Below, piece after piece: positions 1 to 7,730 of a stretch of DNA of 44,751 nucleotides. The notes under the pieces were generated by a model that worked only from the letters and a program-made list of their open reading frames with translations, ran no database searches and was not told where the DNA came from. The translations under genes were made by a program, and so were the position numbers. The DNA is from an uncultured Eubacterium sp. (GTDB lineage Bacteria; Bacillota; Clostridia; Lachnospirales; Lachnospiraceae): the NCBI RefSeq assembly GCF_934295145.1, contig NZ_CAKRAS010000024.1, positions 1 to 44,751 of the forward strand. The letters are read 5' to 3'. How positions within the stretch are numbered: position 1 is the stretch's first letter; each line of letters opens with the position of its first letter.

Positions 1-570
1 GCCAGTATCGAACAATATCAGCCATATAACGAGCAGGAAGAAATGGATAAACCGCTTATTCTGGAGTGGATAAAAAATAACGACAACGCATTTTTGCGTG
101 AAAATACCGTGGCACATATGACGACATCTGCCTGGGTGGTAAATAAAGACAGAAGTAGAGTACTGATGGTATATCACAATATTTATGATTCCTGGTCCTG
201 GTTAGGCGGTCATGCGGATGGCGAGACAGATCTGCTATCTGTGGCGGTTCGGGAAGTGAAAGAAGAAGCTAGTATTTCCAACGTGACTCCGGTGTCGGAG
301 GATATTTTTTCGTTGGAATCGCTTACGGTAGATGGACATTGGAAAAATGGGAAATATGTTTCCAGTCACCTGCATTTTAACGTGACATATTTATTGGAAG
401 CAGATTCAGAAGAAGCCGTTTCGATAAAGGCAGATGAGAATAGTGGCGTGGCATGGTTTACGCCAGAAGAGGCATTGGCAAAATCAACGGAACCGTGGTT
501 TGTAAAACATGTATATAAGAAGCTGATAGAGAAAGAAAAAAATAAAAGTAGAAAAGAGGACAGAGTATGA
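1..570 (+). CDS. Nudix hydrolase (5' end outside window)
   Basis: The frame is open from the first base of the window. The 14 residues before the first internal Met (position 43) read like the normal N-terminal part of this Nudix subfamily (…YQPYNEQEE…), so the true start probably lies upstream and the gene is partial here. Nudix enzymes hydrolyse nucleoside-diphosphate-linked compounds with Mg2+. The Nudix box lies at about residues 55-78 counted from position 43 and reads GGHADGETDLL…REVKEEASI. It is slightly degenerate: the first catalytic-box Glu position is shifted or Thr, and the usual Gly near the end is Ser, while REVKEE is intact. The gene overlaps the next one by 4 bp (ATGA), so the two are translationally coupled. 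The substrate cannot be told from sequence. Confidence 0.85.
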   Translation, partial: ASIEQYQPYNEQEEMDKPLILEWIKNNDNAFLRENTVAHMTTSAWVVNKDRSRVLMVYHNIYDSWSWLGGHADGETDLLSVAVREVKEEASISNVTPVSEDIFSLESLTVDGHWKNGKYVSSHLHFNVTYLLEADSEEAVSIKADENSGVAWFTPEEALAKSTEPWFVKHVYKKLIEKEKNKSRKEDRV

Positions 571-824
571 ACGAATTATATGAACTGATTGAGCAGAAAA
601 TAAAAGCATCCGGCTATCCGAGAGCAATTTCCGGTGAGGCAGTATACAACGATATTTGTGATCAGATTGATGGAAAAGAGAATGGTGTGTATCTTCTGTT
701 ATCAAAATTTGAGGAAGATATAGTGTTTGAGTATCACATTACCATTCGGGATGAGGATTTCAATCTGGGAATCTTAACGATGCGTACACCGGAAGGCGTA
801 TTTGAAGCAGATTTTGACGCATAA
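567..824 (+). CDS. Small protein of unknown function coupled to the Nudix gene
   Basis: This is an 85-aa acidic soluble protein that I do not recognise. Its ATG overlaps the Nudix stop (ATGA), which indicates translational coupling and supports it being a real gene. It has no membrane segment, signal peptide or Cys motif. The C-terminal half alternates hydrophobic and charged residues (VFEYHITIRDEDFNLGIL), as in a small beta-rich domain. The upstream Nudix enzyme is its only operon neighbour inside the window. The M20 peptidase follows after a 90-bp gap. Confidence 0.7.
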   Translation: MNELYELIEQKIKASGYPRAISGEAVYNDICDQIDGKENGVYLLLSKFEEDIVFEYHITIRDEDFNLGILTMRTPEGVFEADFDA

Positions 825-912
825 AATGATGATGCAAACATTGGATTGCGAATGCCCGCTTTATTAAAGAAAAATAACTTAAATGAGAAGTTTTGAGAAC
901 ATTGGAGGAACT

Positions 913-2271
913 ATGGATATCAAAAAACAAATTCATGCATTATCTGAGGAGATGATTACAAATTTAGGTAGACTGGTAGCGATTGATTCCAAGCTAGGAA
1001 CACCTACAGAGAGCAAGCCGTTTGGGGAAGGTCCTGCAAAAGCACTGAGCGAAGGACTGAAAATTGCAGAAGAACTCGGTTTTCATACCGTAAATCTGGA
1101 CAACTATTGTGGTTATGCGGAAATGGGCGAGGGCAATGAAATCGTAGGAATTGCAGGACATTTGGACATCGTGCCAGTTGGTGGAGACTGGAGTTATGAT
1201 CCTTTTGTGCTGACTCGCAAAGGGGATTATGTATATGGACGTGGAACGACAGATGACAAAGGTCCGGTAATCGAGGCTCTTTATGCGATGAAGCTGCTTC
1301 GTGATTCTGGCGTGAAGCTGAATAAACGGGTACGTTTGATCATGGGATGCAATGAGGAAACTGGTTCGAAATGTATGGAGCATTATAATGAGGTCGCTGA
1401 GGAGTTATCCTGTGGATTTACACCAGATGCAAATTTTCCGTGCATTCATGGCGAAAAAGGGCATATGTCTATGATGGCATATTCCAAACATACTAGAATT
1501 ATTTCTATGAATGGCGGTTTTGTATCCAATGCGGTGTGTGACAGTTGTACGACTGTGATCCCGGCAGAAGCCGGATTAAAAGAAAAATTGGAAGCGTCTC
1601 TTGCAGACACAAAACTTCAGGAGTACAAAGTAACCGAAGAAAATGGTCAGATCGAGATTTATGCAAAAGGTGTTCCGGCGCATGCGAGCACACCGGCACT
1701 TGGTATCAATGCAGCTGGCGTGACATTTGAATGTCTGGAAAAAGCAGGTTTTGAGGATGATTTTGTAAAATTCTATAACACACACCTTGGAACTTCCTGC
1801 GACGGAGCCGGAGTTGGTCTGAAATGTGAGGATGCTTACGGCAATCTGACATTCTGTAACGGAATTGTAAAAACTGAGGATGGTGTGATTTCCTGTACGA
1901 TTGACATTCGTGTGCCGGTTACTTTAAAAGAATCAGATGTTCGAAAAATGTGCGAGGGCAAGTTGGAAGATGAAAACGGTCGGATCGAGATAGAAGAAAT
2001 TGGTGATCCGTTGTTTTTCCCACGGGAGTCTCCTCTGGTCAAAGCACTATATAAAGCGTATGTGGACGTGACTGGGGATACCGAGTATGAACCGATGGTA
2101 ATCGGCGGTGGAACATATGCAAAATCTTTGAAAAATATTATTGCGTTCGGTCCGGAAAAACTGGGCATGGATTATCATATTCATAGCGCAGATGAATTTA
2201 TTCTGGTATCAGAAATGGAAGAAGCGGTTCTGATTTATATGGAAGCAATCAAGAATCTGCTGGCGATTTAG
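913..2271 (+). CDS. M20 family metallopeptidase (PepV/Sapep-like dipeptidase)
   Basis: This 452-aa protein belongs to the M20 di-zinc peptidase family, in the branch holding PepV/Sapep dipeptidases and succinyl-diaminopimelate desuccinylase relatives. It probably trims di- or tripeptides in the cytosol. Visible motifs are GHLDIVPVGG (first metal His and catalytic Asp region, about residue 80), GRGTTDDKGP (bridging Asp, about 115), NEETGS (catalytic Glu/metal Glu, about 150) and a late His in DYHIHSADEF (about 425). A longer in-frame start exists at 883, but a GGAGG site at 904-908 places the start at the ATG at 913 (MDIKKQIHAL). The length is normal for PepV-like enzymes. A terminator follows, so the gene is probably the end of its transcript. 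Confidence 0.9.
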   Translation: MDIKKQIHALSEEMITNLGRLVAIDSKLGTPTESKPFGEGPAKALSEGLKIAEELGFHTVNLDNYCGYAEMGEGNEIVGIAGHLDIVPVGGDWSYDPFVLTRKGDYVYGRGTTDDKGPVIEALYAMKLLRDSGVKLNKRVRLIMGCNEETGSKCMEHYNEVAEELSCGFTPDANFPCIHGEKGHMSMMAYSKHTRIISMNGGFVSNAVCDSCTTVIPAEAGLKEKLEASLADTKLQEYKVTEENGQIEIYAKGVPAHASTPALGINAAGVTFECLEKAGFEDDFVKFYNTHLGTSCDGAGVGLKCEDAYGNLTFCNGIVKTEDGVISCTIDIRVPVTLKESDVRKMCEGKLEDENGRIEIEEIGDPLFFPRESPLVKALYKAYVDVTGDTEYEPMVIGGGTYAKSLKNIIAFGPEKLGMDYHIHSADEFILVSEMEEAVLIYMEAIKNLLAI

Positions 2272-2295
2272 GGGAAAATAGAATCTAAAATTATA

Positions 2296-2351
2296 AAAGA
2301 GATTGCAAAGTTTGACCAATGTACTCAAATTAAATTTTGCAGTCTCTTTTT
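2296..2351 (+). terminator. Rho-independent terminator after the M20 peptidase
   Basis: A 14-bp stem pairs 2296-2309 (AAAGAGATTGCAAA) with 2336-2349 (TTTGCAGTCTCTTT) with one G-U pair, and is followed by a T run. Its 3' arm overlaps the -35 of the promoter for the next gene. Confidence 0.85.
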
Positions 2352-2365
2352 AGATGCTGTATAAT
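2337..2365 (+). promoter_or_regulatory. Sigma-A-type promoter for the HAAS/DUF1700-like gene
   Basis: TTGCAG (2337-2342), a 17-bp spacer and a perfect TATAAT (2360-2365) lie about 100 bp upstream of the next gene. The -35 sits inside the 3' arm of the preceding terminator. Confidence 0.6.
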
Positions 2366-2468
2366 AGCTTCATATGATGAAAAGTAGGAAATATCACAAC
2401 AGGAAAAAGGCGAACTCCTGAAAACGAAATAGTAGAAGAAAAAATTGACAGCAAAGGAGAAAAAATAA

Positions 2469-2885
2469 ATGGATGATTTCTTATATATTTTAAAACTGCA
2501 GTTAGAGGGCCGTTTAAGTGATGAGGAGATTATCGACCAGATGCATATTTACGAGGATTACATTCAGGAGCAAGTGGCTGGAGGAAAGACCATGGAGCAG
2601 GTAATGCGCAAACTCGGTGATCCGGCAAAAGTTGCAGATATGATTGTAGAGCATTATGAAAAACTGGAAAAACAGCAGCAGCGTGAAGTTATTGGAAATA
2701 TGACTGCGGAGGAAATCAACGCAAACGTGCAGAATCCGGAGCATGGATTTCATGCAGAATTTATTGAAAACGAAGGATGGGATGTGCGTCTTGGGAAACT
2801 GAAACTGAACACATGGTACGGGACATTGATCATTTTAGGGGCAGTTCTTGGAATTTCTATACTGATTTCTGAAATTATGCATTGA
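2469..2885 (+). CDS. HAAS/DUF1700-like membrane protein
   Basis: This 138-aa protein has an N-terminal helical domain (about residues 1-75: MDDFLYILKLQLEGRLSDEE…IYEDYIQE…KLGDPAKVADMIVEHY). That pattern is typical of DUF1700/HAAS-type modules, which in Firmicutes are often paired with PadR regulators. A charged middle segment follows, then one C-terminal membrane helix (GTLIILGAVLGISILISEI, about residues 117-135). No PadR gene lies beside it here, so the partner is missing or elsewhere. An AAAGGAG ribosome binding site precedes the ATG by 8 bp. It has its own promoter and a downstream hairpin. The role is inferred to be membrane-stress or envelope signalling, but the exact function is unknown. 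Confidence 0.7.
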   Translation: MDDFLYILKLQLEGRLSDEEIIDQMHIYEDYIQEQVAGGKTMEQVMRKLGDPAKVADMIVEHYEKLEKQQQREVIGNMTAEEINANVQNPEHGFHAEFIENEGWDVRLGKLKLNTWYGTLIILGAVLGISILISEIMH

Positions 2886-3022
2886 TCAACAGGAATTAAT
2901 AGTTTAGAAAAAGGGTAAGATGTAATCTGTAATGAAATCGCGGGATTGACCATATGAAAACCGCATTTTAAGTAAGAACTATGATTGTTAAATGCGTAAC
3001 AAATAAAAATGAAAGAAAAATA

Positions 3023-3052
3023 AAACGACCAATGGGGAACATCGGTCGTTTT
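3023..3052 (+). terminator. Terminator after the HAAS/DUF1700-like gene
   Basis: AAACGACC…GGTCGTTT forms a 12-bp stem with one mismatch and a 6-nt loop, followed by a short T run. Confidence 0.7.
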
Positions 3053-3085
3053 AAGGGGAGTATAAATAATTAATAAGGGGTATAA

Positions 3086-3119
3086 TTGAAAAGAATATTG
3101 AAGGGAAGATTCTTTTCAA
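3086..3119. repeat. Perfect 11-bp inverted repeat upstream of the Asn-rich protein gene
   Basis: TTGAAAAGAAT (3086-3096) is perfectly mirrored by ATTCTTTTCAA (3109-3119) over a 12-nt loop, with no T tail. The 386-nt gap 2886-3272 holds this repeat and the terminator at 3023-3052. A second looser hairpin (about 3173-3203, TTTGCGAAATT against AATTTCGGGCAAA) is also present. An operator or 5' UTR element is possible. Confidence 0.5.
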
Positions 3120-3272
3120 TTTGAATTATATAGCATTTGTCGAGAAATTGCAAATAATTTAACAAACTTTTTTTGCGAAATTCACTTAAATTTCGGGCAA
3201 ATTTTTCCATGCATAGAATTTGAAAAAGTCAACATACTATACCTGTAAAAACGAAACAGGAGGAATCATAAA

Positions 3273-3452
3273 ATGGCTAAAAATTATACGTCTGAAAATG
3301 ATTACAAAAATGCTGATTACACAAATGGATATGCAAAAAATGCGACAAATAAGGGACAGAACAAGTCTCAGAACAAATCTCAGAACAAGAACAGTAGCAA
3401 TTCTGAGAACTGCGGTAAAAACGCTTCTAATGCGGATAAAAACTGCCGTTAG
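3273..3452 (+). CDS. Small Asn/Lys/Ser-rich protein
   Basis: This is a 59-aa hydrophilic protein, nearly a quarter Asn, with an internal tandem repeat (three copies of a QNKS-like tetrapeptide) and two Cys near the C-terminus (ENCGKN…DKNCR). An AGGAGG-like site (about 3259-3264) 8 bp before the ATG, an AAC/AAT/AAA-rich coding frame and a strong terminator immediately downstream support a real gene. An overlapping longer frame (3220-3480) lacks a ribosome binding site and is Lys/Arg/Thr-rich noise. Low-complexity Asn/Gln-rich small proteins in Clostridia include spore-core (SASP-like) proteins, but I see no diagnostic SASP motif and do not assign a function. Confidence 0.65.
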   Translation: MAKNYTSENDYKNADYTNGYAKNATNKGQNKSQNKSQNKNSSNSENCGKNASNADKNCR

Positions 3453-3519
3453 TGTGAGACAAGATACAAACTGTCGGTGAATGCATATGTTATTATAGCC
3501 GAAGGCGGTAAGTGAGCAG

Positions 3520-3557
3520 AAAAAGGGGTGGACTGCGTGGCGGTCTGCTCCTTTTTT
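3520..3557 (+). terminator. Strong terminator after the Asn-rich protein
   Basis: A 14-bp stem pairs 3520-3533 with about 3543-3556, allowing four G-U pairs. The loop is 9 nt, and the 3' arm runs into CCTTTTTT. Confidence 0.8.
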
Positions 3558-3612
3558 AAGGTTAAAATGAAAATATAGCTAGGCATAAAATGAAGAAGAT
3601 TGAGGAAAAGAT

Positions 3613-3915
3613 ATGGGATTGTGTCTGATCAGCACGAAGGAGATTTGGGAATACCGGCGCAAGTGGAATGCCATGGTGATCGATTTGCGGGATTCCAAAG
3701 ATTACCGGCAGTGGCATATTCCCGGTGCACGCAATGTGCCTGTGGAGGAACTAGAAGCATTTATGGAACAGATGCCCAAAAACAGACTGTTGATTTTTTA
3801 CTGTCAGTATGGCAACACAAGTATTCAGGAAGGCTGCAGATATGTGAAACGAGGGTATCGCATCTGTTCGGTTGCAGGCGGAATTGAAGCGTATTCTCAG
3901 CAGAATCATGATTGA
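3613..3915 (+). CDS. Rhodanese-like domain protein
   Basis: This 100-aa single-domain rhodanese is a predicted cytosolic sulfurtransferase that carries persulfide on one Cys. It shows the family landmarks: VIDLRDSKDYRQWHIPGARNVP (about residues 22-43), the active-site loop beginning with Cys in FYCQYGNTS (about 64-72), and the C-terminal VAGGIEAY. The loop is CQYGNTS rather than the commoner CxxGxRS, because the Arg is replaced by Thr. A GAGGAAAAG ribosome binding site precedes the ATG. A second overlapping frame beginning at 3600 is an alternative-frame shadow. The sulfur acceptor is unknown. Confidence 0.85.
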   Translation: MGLCLISTKEIWEYRRKWNAMVIDLRDSKDYRQWHIPGARNVPVEELEAFMEQMPKNRLLIFYCQYGNTSIQEGCRYVKRGYRICSVAGGIEAYSQQNHD

Positions 3916-3976
3916 CAGTATAAATAAGAAACGATTATAATGATTACAAATAACGAAAGATAGCAGGAGAGAAAAG

Positions 3977-5134
3977 ATGGAGTTACAGCAATTTATTTCT
4001 CCCTGTCATTTTGGTATGGAGGCAATTTTAAAACGGGAAATTTATGATCTCGGATATGACATTGTCAAAGTAGAAGATGGCAGGGTTACATACGAAGGTG
4101 ATATGGAGACAATCTGTCGGGCAAATATTCATTTACGGACAACGGAGCGTGTGCTTTTGAAAGTCGGAGAGTTTCATGCGGAGACATTTGATGAATTATT
4201 TGAGGCAGTAAAGGCAATTCCGTGGGAGAATTATCTGCCGGTGGATGCAAAATTCTGGGTGACAAAGGCATCTTCCGTAAAAAGTAAGCTGTTCAGTCCA
4301 TCTGATATTCAGTCTATAGTAAAAAAAGCGATTGTTGAGCGGATGAAGCTACATTACGGTGTGAGCTGGTTTGAAGAGACGGGTTCTTCTTATCCGCTGC
4401 GTGTATTTTTGAATAAAGATGAGGTGACTATTGGCATCGATTCTTCCGGAGAATCGCTGCACAAACGTGGTTATCGTGTACTGAGCAGCAAAGCACCGAT
4501 CACGGAGACACTGGCAGCAGCCATGATTATGCTGACACCGTGGAAGGCAGACCGCATTCTGGTGGATCCGTTTTGCGGAAGTGGAACCATTCCGATCGAG
4601 GCCGCTATGATCGCAGCCAATATCGCACCGGGAATGTCACGTACATTTTTGGCACAGACATGGAACAATCTGATCCCGATACAGCTTTGGAACGACAGTT
4701 TTGAGGAGGCGAAGGAACTGGTAAATACAGATATAGAGACAAATATTCAGGGTTACGATATCGATGGAGAGATCATCCGGGCTGCCAGAGACAATGCGAA
4801 ACGTGCAGGTGTGGATCATCTCATTCATTTTCAGCAACGTCCGGTAAGCGAACTGAAAAATCCGAAAAAATATGGATTCGTCATTACTAACCCGCCTTAC
4901 GGCGAGCGTCTGGAAGAAAAAGCGGCATTGCCGAAGCTGTATCATGAGATTGGCGAGGCATTTGCGGGACTGGACAGCTGGTCTGAGTATCTGATTACTT
5001 CTTATGAAGATACAGAGCGCTGTATTGGTAAAAAAGCGGACAAGAAGCGCAAAATCTACAATGGTATGCTGCGGACCAATTTGTATCAGTATATTGGACC
5101 GAAGCCGCCGAAAAGAAAACGGACGGAAGCGTAG
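3977..5134 (+). CDS. THUMP-domain class I SAM-dependent RNA methyltransferase (RlmL-N/YpsC type)
   Basis: This 385-aa predicted 23S rRNA guanine-N2 methyltransferase is of the YpsC/RlmL N-half type. The N-terminus (about residues 1-160) is a THUMP RNA-binding region (FISPCHFGMEAILKREI… and LRVFLNKDEVTIGIDSSG). It is followed by a Rossmann methyltransferase with motif I DPFCGSGTIPIEAA (about residues 196-209) and the N2-methylating NPPYGER signature (about 304-310). The length matches the single-domain Firmicute enzymes rather than the fused RlmKL of enterobacteria. An AGGAGAG ribosome binding site lies 9 bp upstream. The 83-bp gap to rdgB has no visible terminator, so rdgB may be co-transcribed. 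Confidence 0.9.
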   Translation: MELQQFISPCHFGMEAILKREIYDLGYDIVKVEDGRVTYEGDMETICRANIHLRTTERVLLKVGEFHAETFDELFEAVKAIPWENYLPVDAKFWVTKASSVKSKLFSPSDIQSIVKKAIVERMKLHYGVSWFEETGSSYPLRVFLNKDEVTIGIDSSGESLHKRGYRVLSSKAPITETLAAAMIMLTPWKADRILVDPFCGSGTIPIEAAMIAANIAPGMSRTFLAQTWNNLIPIQLWNDSFEEAKELVNTDIETNIQGYDIDGEIIRAARDNAKRAGVDHLIHFQQRPVSELKNPKKYGFVITNPPYGERLEEKAALPKLYHEIGEAFAGLDSWSEYLITSYEDTERCIGKKADKKRKIYNGMLRTNLYQYIGPKPPKRKRTEA

Positions 5135-5216
5135 AAAAATAATTGTTTTTGCGTGTGGAAAAATGTAAGAGTGTGGCAGGATACAGAAATTACGACAGAA
5201 AAGAAGGACAGGCAGA

Positions 5217-5816
5217 ATGAAACAGAGAATTATATTTGCAACAGGAAATAAAAATAAAATGCGGGAGATCCACGAAATTCTGGGAGATTTGGGATGGGAG
5301 ATCCTTTCTATGAAAGAAGCCGGAATCGATGTGGATATCGTGGAGGATGGCACTACTTTTGAGGAAAATGCACTGATTAAGGCCAAAGCTGTGGCTGTGC
5401 AGTGCAATGACATTGTGCTGGCAGATGATTCCGGACTGGAAATTGATTATCTGAACAAAGAACCGGGTATCTATTCTGCGCGTTATGCGGGCGAAGATAC
5501 TTCCTATGAGATAAAAAACCAGATGCTGCTGGATCGTCTGCAGGGTGTACCGAAGGAAAAACGTACTGCGCGGTTTGTATGTGCCATTGCAGCAGTTGTG
5601 CCGGGCCATGAGCCAATCGTAGTGCGCGGAACCATTGAAGGTTATATCGGTGACAAGCCGGCGGGAGAGAACGGTTTTGGCTATGATCCGATTTTCTATG
5701 TACCGGATCTGAATTGTTCTACCGCGGAATTATCTCCGGAGGATAAAAACGCAAGAAGTCATCGTGGAAATGCACTGCGGGCGATGCGCGAGAAGTTGAA
5801 ACAATATATCCAATAA
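5217..5816 (+). CDS. rdgB: RdgB/HAM1 non-canonical purine NTP pyrophosphatase
   Basis: This 199-aa enzyme hydrolyses XTP, ITP and dITP to the monophosphate plus PPi, which keeps deaminated purines out of nucleic acids. Diagnostic motifs are FATGNKNKMREI at the N-terminus, ADDSGLEID (about residues 66-74, catalytic Asp), GENGFGYDPIF (about 150-160) and SHRGNAL (about 180-186, substrate-binding SHR). The length is standard. The gene lies between an RNA methyltransferase and a YfcE-type phosphoesterase. The rdgB-phosphoesterase pairing is a common Firmicute arrangement. AGGACAGGCAG precedes the ATG as a weak ribosome binding site. Confidence 0.95.
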   Translation: MKQRIIFATGNKNKMREIHEILGDLGWEILSMKEAGIDVDIVEDGTTFEENALIKAKAVAVQCNDIVLADDSGLEIDYLNKEPGIYSARYAGEDTSYEIKNQMLLDRLQGVPKEKRTARFVCAIAAVVPGHEPIVVRGTIEGYIGDKPAGENGFGYDPIFYVPDLNCSTAELSPEDKNARSHRGNALRAMREKLKQYIQ

Positions 5817-5877
5817 GAAGTATTTCTGTTTTTATGAAAGAAATTAGATTTATCAAAAATTGTAGAATGGAGCATAT

Positions 5878-6363
5878 ATGAAAGTTTTGATCGTGAGTGA
5901 TACACATGGAAGACATATGGGAATTGAGGAAGCTATTGAACGGGAATATCCGTTTCAGAAGCTGATTCACCTGGGAGATGCGGAAGGATATGAAGATTAT
6001 ATTGCAGATCTGGCAGAATGTCCGATCGAGATTGTTGCAGGAAATAATGATTTCTTCTCGGATCTTCCGAATGAAAAAATCGTGTTTATCGATGATTTCC
6101 GTGCGCTGATCACTCATGGTCATATGTATGGTGTTTCCATGGGGTATCAGCGGATTCGGGAAGAAGGGGTTGTCCGGGGCGTGGATGCCGTTATGTTTGG
6201 ACATACCCATCGGCCGCTCCTGGAAGAAGACGATGATATTATATTATTAAATCCAGGCAGTTTGTCTTATCCCCGGCAGAAAGGACGTCAGCGTTCTTAC
6301 ATTGTGATGGAAAAAGAAAAGGGCAAAAAGCCGATATTTGAGATTCGTTACTTGGATGAATAA
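5878..6363 (+). CDS. YfcE/MJ0936-family metallophosphoesterase
   Basis: This 161-aa calcineurin-like phosphoesterase is small and cytosolic. The metal-binding motifs appear in order: SDTHG (residues 8-12), HLGDAEG (about 38-44), GNND (about 59-62), ITHGH (about 80-84), and FGHTHRP (about 108-114) followed by LNPGS. This matches the YfcE/YsnB family, which has phosphodiesterase activity on model substrates and unsettled physiological targets. It follows rdgB by 61 bp and probably shares its transcript. No hairpin follows. The next 235 bp contain only the tRNA promoter. Confidence 0.9.
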   Translation: MKVLIVSDTHGRHMGIEEAIEREYPFQKLIHLGDAEGYEDYIADLAECPIEIVAGNNDFFSDLPNEKIVFIDDFRALITHGHMYGVSMGYQRIREEGVVRGVDAVMFGHTHRPLLEEDDDIILLNPGSLSYPRQKGRQRSYIVMEKEKGKKPIFEIRYLDE

Positions 6364-6523
6364 GGATTTAGATGCATAGTCTTTTTTGGAAAAAAAGTGG
6401 GAACTGATTTGAGTTTCGCAGAAAATTTTTGGGAAATACTTGGATATTCAAGTATACGAAGTACCCGCAAAGCCGCATAAATAAAGGGTTTGCAGGGATT
6501 AGAAAAGTTTTTGAAAAAAGTTG

Positions 6524-6552
6524 TTGACAAAATGCGCGGTTTGCCATATAAT
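6524..6552 (+). promoter_or_regulatory. Consensus sigma-A promoter of the tRNA array
   Basis: A perfect TTGACA (6524-6529), a 17-bp spacer and a perfect TATAAT (6547-6552) lie 46 bp before the first tRNA. The downstream bases include a GC-rich CGTCGCGGG stretch, a possible discriminator as in stringently controlled stable-RNA promoters. Confidence 0.9.
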
Positions 6553-6598
6553 AATTCTTGCGTCGCGGGTAAGACAACAGCGATGCGGCAGAAAAATA

Positions 6599-6673
6599 CG
6601 GGGTGTGGCTCAGCTTGGCTAGAGCGCCTGGTTTGGGACCAGGAGGTCGCAGGTTCGAATCCTGTCACCCCGA
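6599..6673 (+). tRNA. tRNA-Pro (UGG)
   Basis: A full cloverleaf is visible: acceptor CGGGGTG/CACCCCG, anticodon stem CCTGG/CCAGG with the TGG anticodon at 6634-6636, and a GGTTCGAAT T-loop. The 3' CCA is not encoded. It is the first gene of the array. Confidence 0.97.
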
Positions 6674-6679
6674 TTATAT

Positions 6680-6750
6680 GCGGGTGTAGTTCAATGGTAG
6701 AACACCAGCCTTCCAAGCTGGATACGTGGGTTCGATTCCCATCACCCGCT
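6680..6750 (+). tRNA. tRNA-Gly (UCC)
   Basis: The acceptor is GCGGGTG/CACCCGC, the anticodon stem CCAGC/GCTGG has a CTTCCAA loop (anticodon TCC), and the T-loop is GGTTCGATT. CCA is not encoded. Confidence 0.97.
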
Positions 6751-6779
6751 TTGTTATGAAAGATTCTCATAACAGTTGT

Positions 6780-6853
<74 letters not shown>

Positions 6854-6893
6854 TTTGAGATAAGGAAGACGTTTGGTCATCACTGTCTCGCAT

Positions 6894-6968
6894 GGTGGGT
6901 ATAGCGCAGTTGGTTAGCGCGCCAGATTGTGGCTCTGGAGGCCAAGGGTTCGAATCCCTTTATCCACC
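6894..6968 (+). tRNA. tRNA-His (GUG)
   Basis: The acceptor is GTGGGTA/TATCCAC, and the anticodon stem CCAGA/TCTGG has a TTGTGGC loop (anticodon GTG). The encoded G at 6894 is the G-1 opposite discriminator C 6968, the HisRS identity pair. Confidence 0.96.
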
Positions 6969-6997
6969 TTAAATCACTCCTGCTTGGTTGTAAATAA

Positions 6998-7069
6998 TGG
7001 GCTATCGCCAAGCGGTAAGGCACAGCACTTTGACTGCTGCATTCGCTGGTTCGAATCCAGCTAGCCCAG
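6998..7069 (+). tRNA. tRNA-Gln (UUG)
   Basis: The acceptor is TGGGCTA/TAGCCCA, whose weak first U-A pair is typical of tRNA-Gln. The anticodon stem CAGCA/TGCTG has a CTTTGAC loop (anticodon TTG). Confidence 0.96.
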
Positions 7070-7085
7070 TTCAATAATTTCATAT

Positions 7086-7158
7086 GGGTGTGTAGCTCAG
7101 TTGGTAGAGCACTTGACTTTTAATCAAGTTGTCCCGGGTTCGAACCCCGGCACGCTCA
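7086..7158 (+). tRNA. tRNA-Lys (UUU)
   Basis: The acceptor is GGGTGTG/CACGCTC with two G-U pairs. The anticodon stem CTTGA/TCAAG has a CTTTTAA loop (anticodon TTT). It is the last tRNA before the terminator. Confidence 0.96.
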
Positions 7159-7162
7159 CTAT

Positions 7163-7189
7163 AAAAGAACACGCAAGTGTTCTTTTTTT
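7163..7189 (+). terminator. Terminator of the tRNA array
   Basis: AAAGAACAC/GTGTTCTTT forms a 9-bp stem with a GCAA tetraloop and a seven-T tail. Confidence 0.93.
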
Positions 7190-7301
7190 GTGCCGAAAAC
7201 TTTGAAAAATAAAGGGAAATGTTCTTCTTGTTTTACATTCCCTCTGATTAATGGTAGAATAAGTTAAAAAAATAAAAACCTATCAAAGGAAAAAAGAATT
7301 T

Positions 7302-7730
7302 ATGAGTATGGAAGCGTGTCCAGAAGTGAAATTATCGAATAAAAAAGAAGTGCTGAGCGCATGGAAACTGCATTTGGAGCAAGTTAGAAATCAGCCGGAA
7401 AACTTATCTGCAGAATTGTTGTGGCAGGTTTTAGGTGAACTGGAGCAGGATTTCTTTTATACAGTAAAGGGCATTTCGTTTACTTATATTATCCGAGGAC
7501 ATGAGATGTTTGTGGATCGAAAGGAAAAGTCGATCACGCAGGCAACTGTTGGCCTGGCAGCACAGCGTGTTCTGGAAAAACAGACACAGGGGATTGCCAT
7601 TACGGGACCGAAAAAGATCGGTACATTTGGTGCAAGCTATCTATATCCGATTTTTCAACAGATAGGGTTGATTTTAAAGTATATGGATAAAAATATGACT
7701 GAAAAATTGGAGGAAGATGTATATGAATAA
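7302..7730 (+). CDS. Unknown protein coupled to the siroheme reductase
   Basis: This 142-aa soluble protein is one I do not recognise. The N-terminal half is helical (EVLSAWKLHLEQVRNQPENLSAELLWQVLGELEQDF). The C-terminal half has ITQATVGLAAQRVLEKQ and a Gly-rich TGPKKIGTFGASYLYPIFQQIGLI. There is one Cys and no membrane helix. Its last codons overlap the start of the nitrite/sulfite reductase by 8 bp, so translation is coupled and an accessory role for the reductase is likely (inference). It begins a new transcript after the tRNA terminator. A GGTAGAATAA-type -10 region and AAAGGAAAAAAG precede the ATG. Confidence 0.75.
   Translation: MSMEACPEVKLSNKKEVLSAWKLHLEQVRNQPENLSAELLWQVLGELEQDFFYTVKGISFTYIIRGHEMFVDRKEKSITQATVGLAAQRVLEKQTQGIAITGPKKIGTFGASYLYPIFQQIGLILKYMDKNMTEKLEEDVYE

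Noticed and set aside
3220..3480. 86-aa frame rich in Thr, Arg and Ile over the small Asn-rich gene
   Set aside because: It has no ribosome binding site. The other frame has one, plus a sensible composition and a stop just before a terminator.
4637..5413. 258-aa minus-strand frame under the THUMP methyltransferase and rdgB
   Set aside because: It is antisense to two strongly recognised genes, has no ribosome binding site and is rich in Ile, Phe, Cys and Arg as expected for a shadow.
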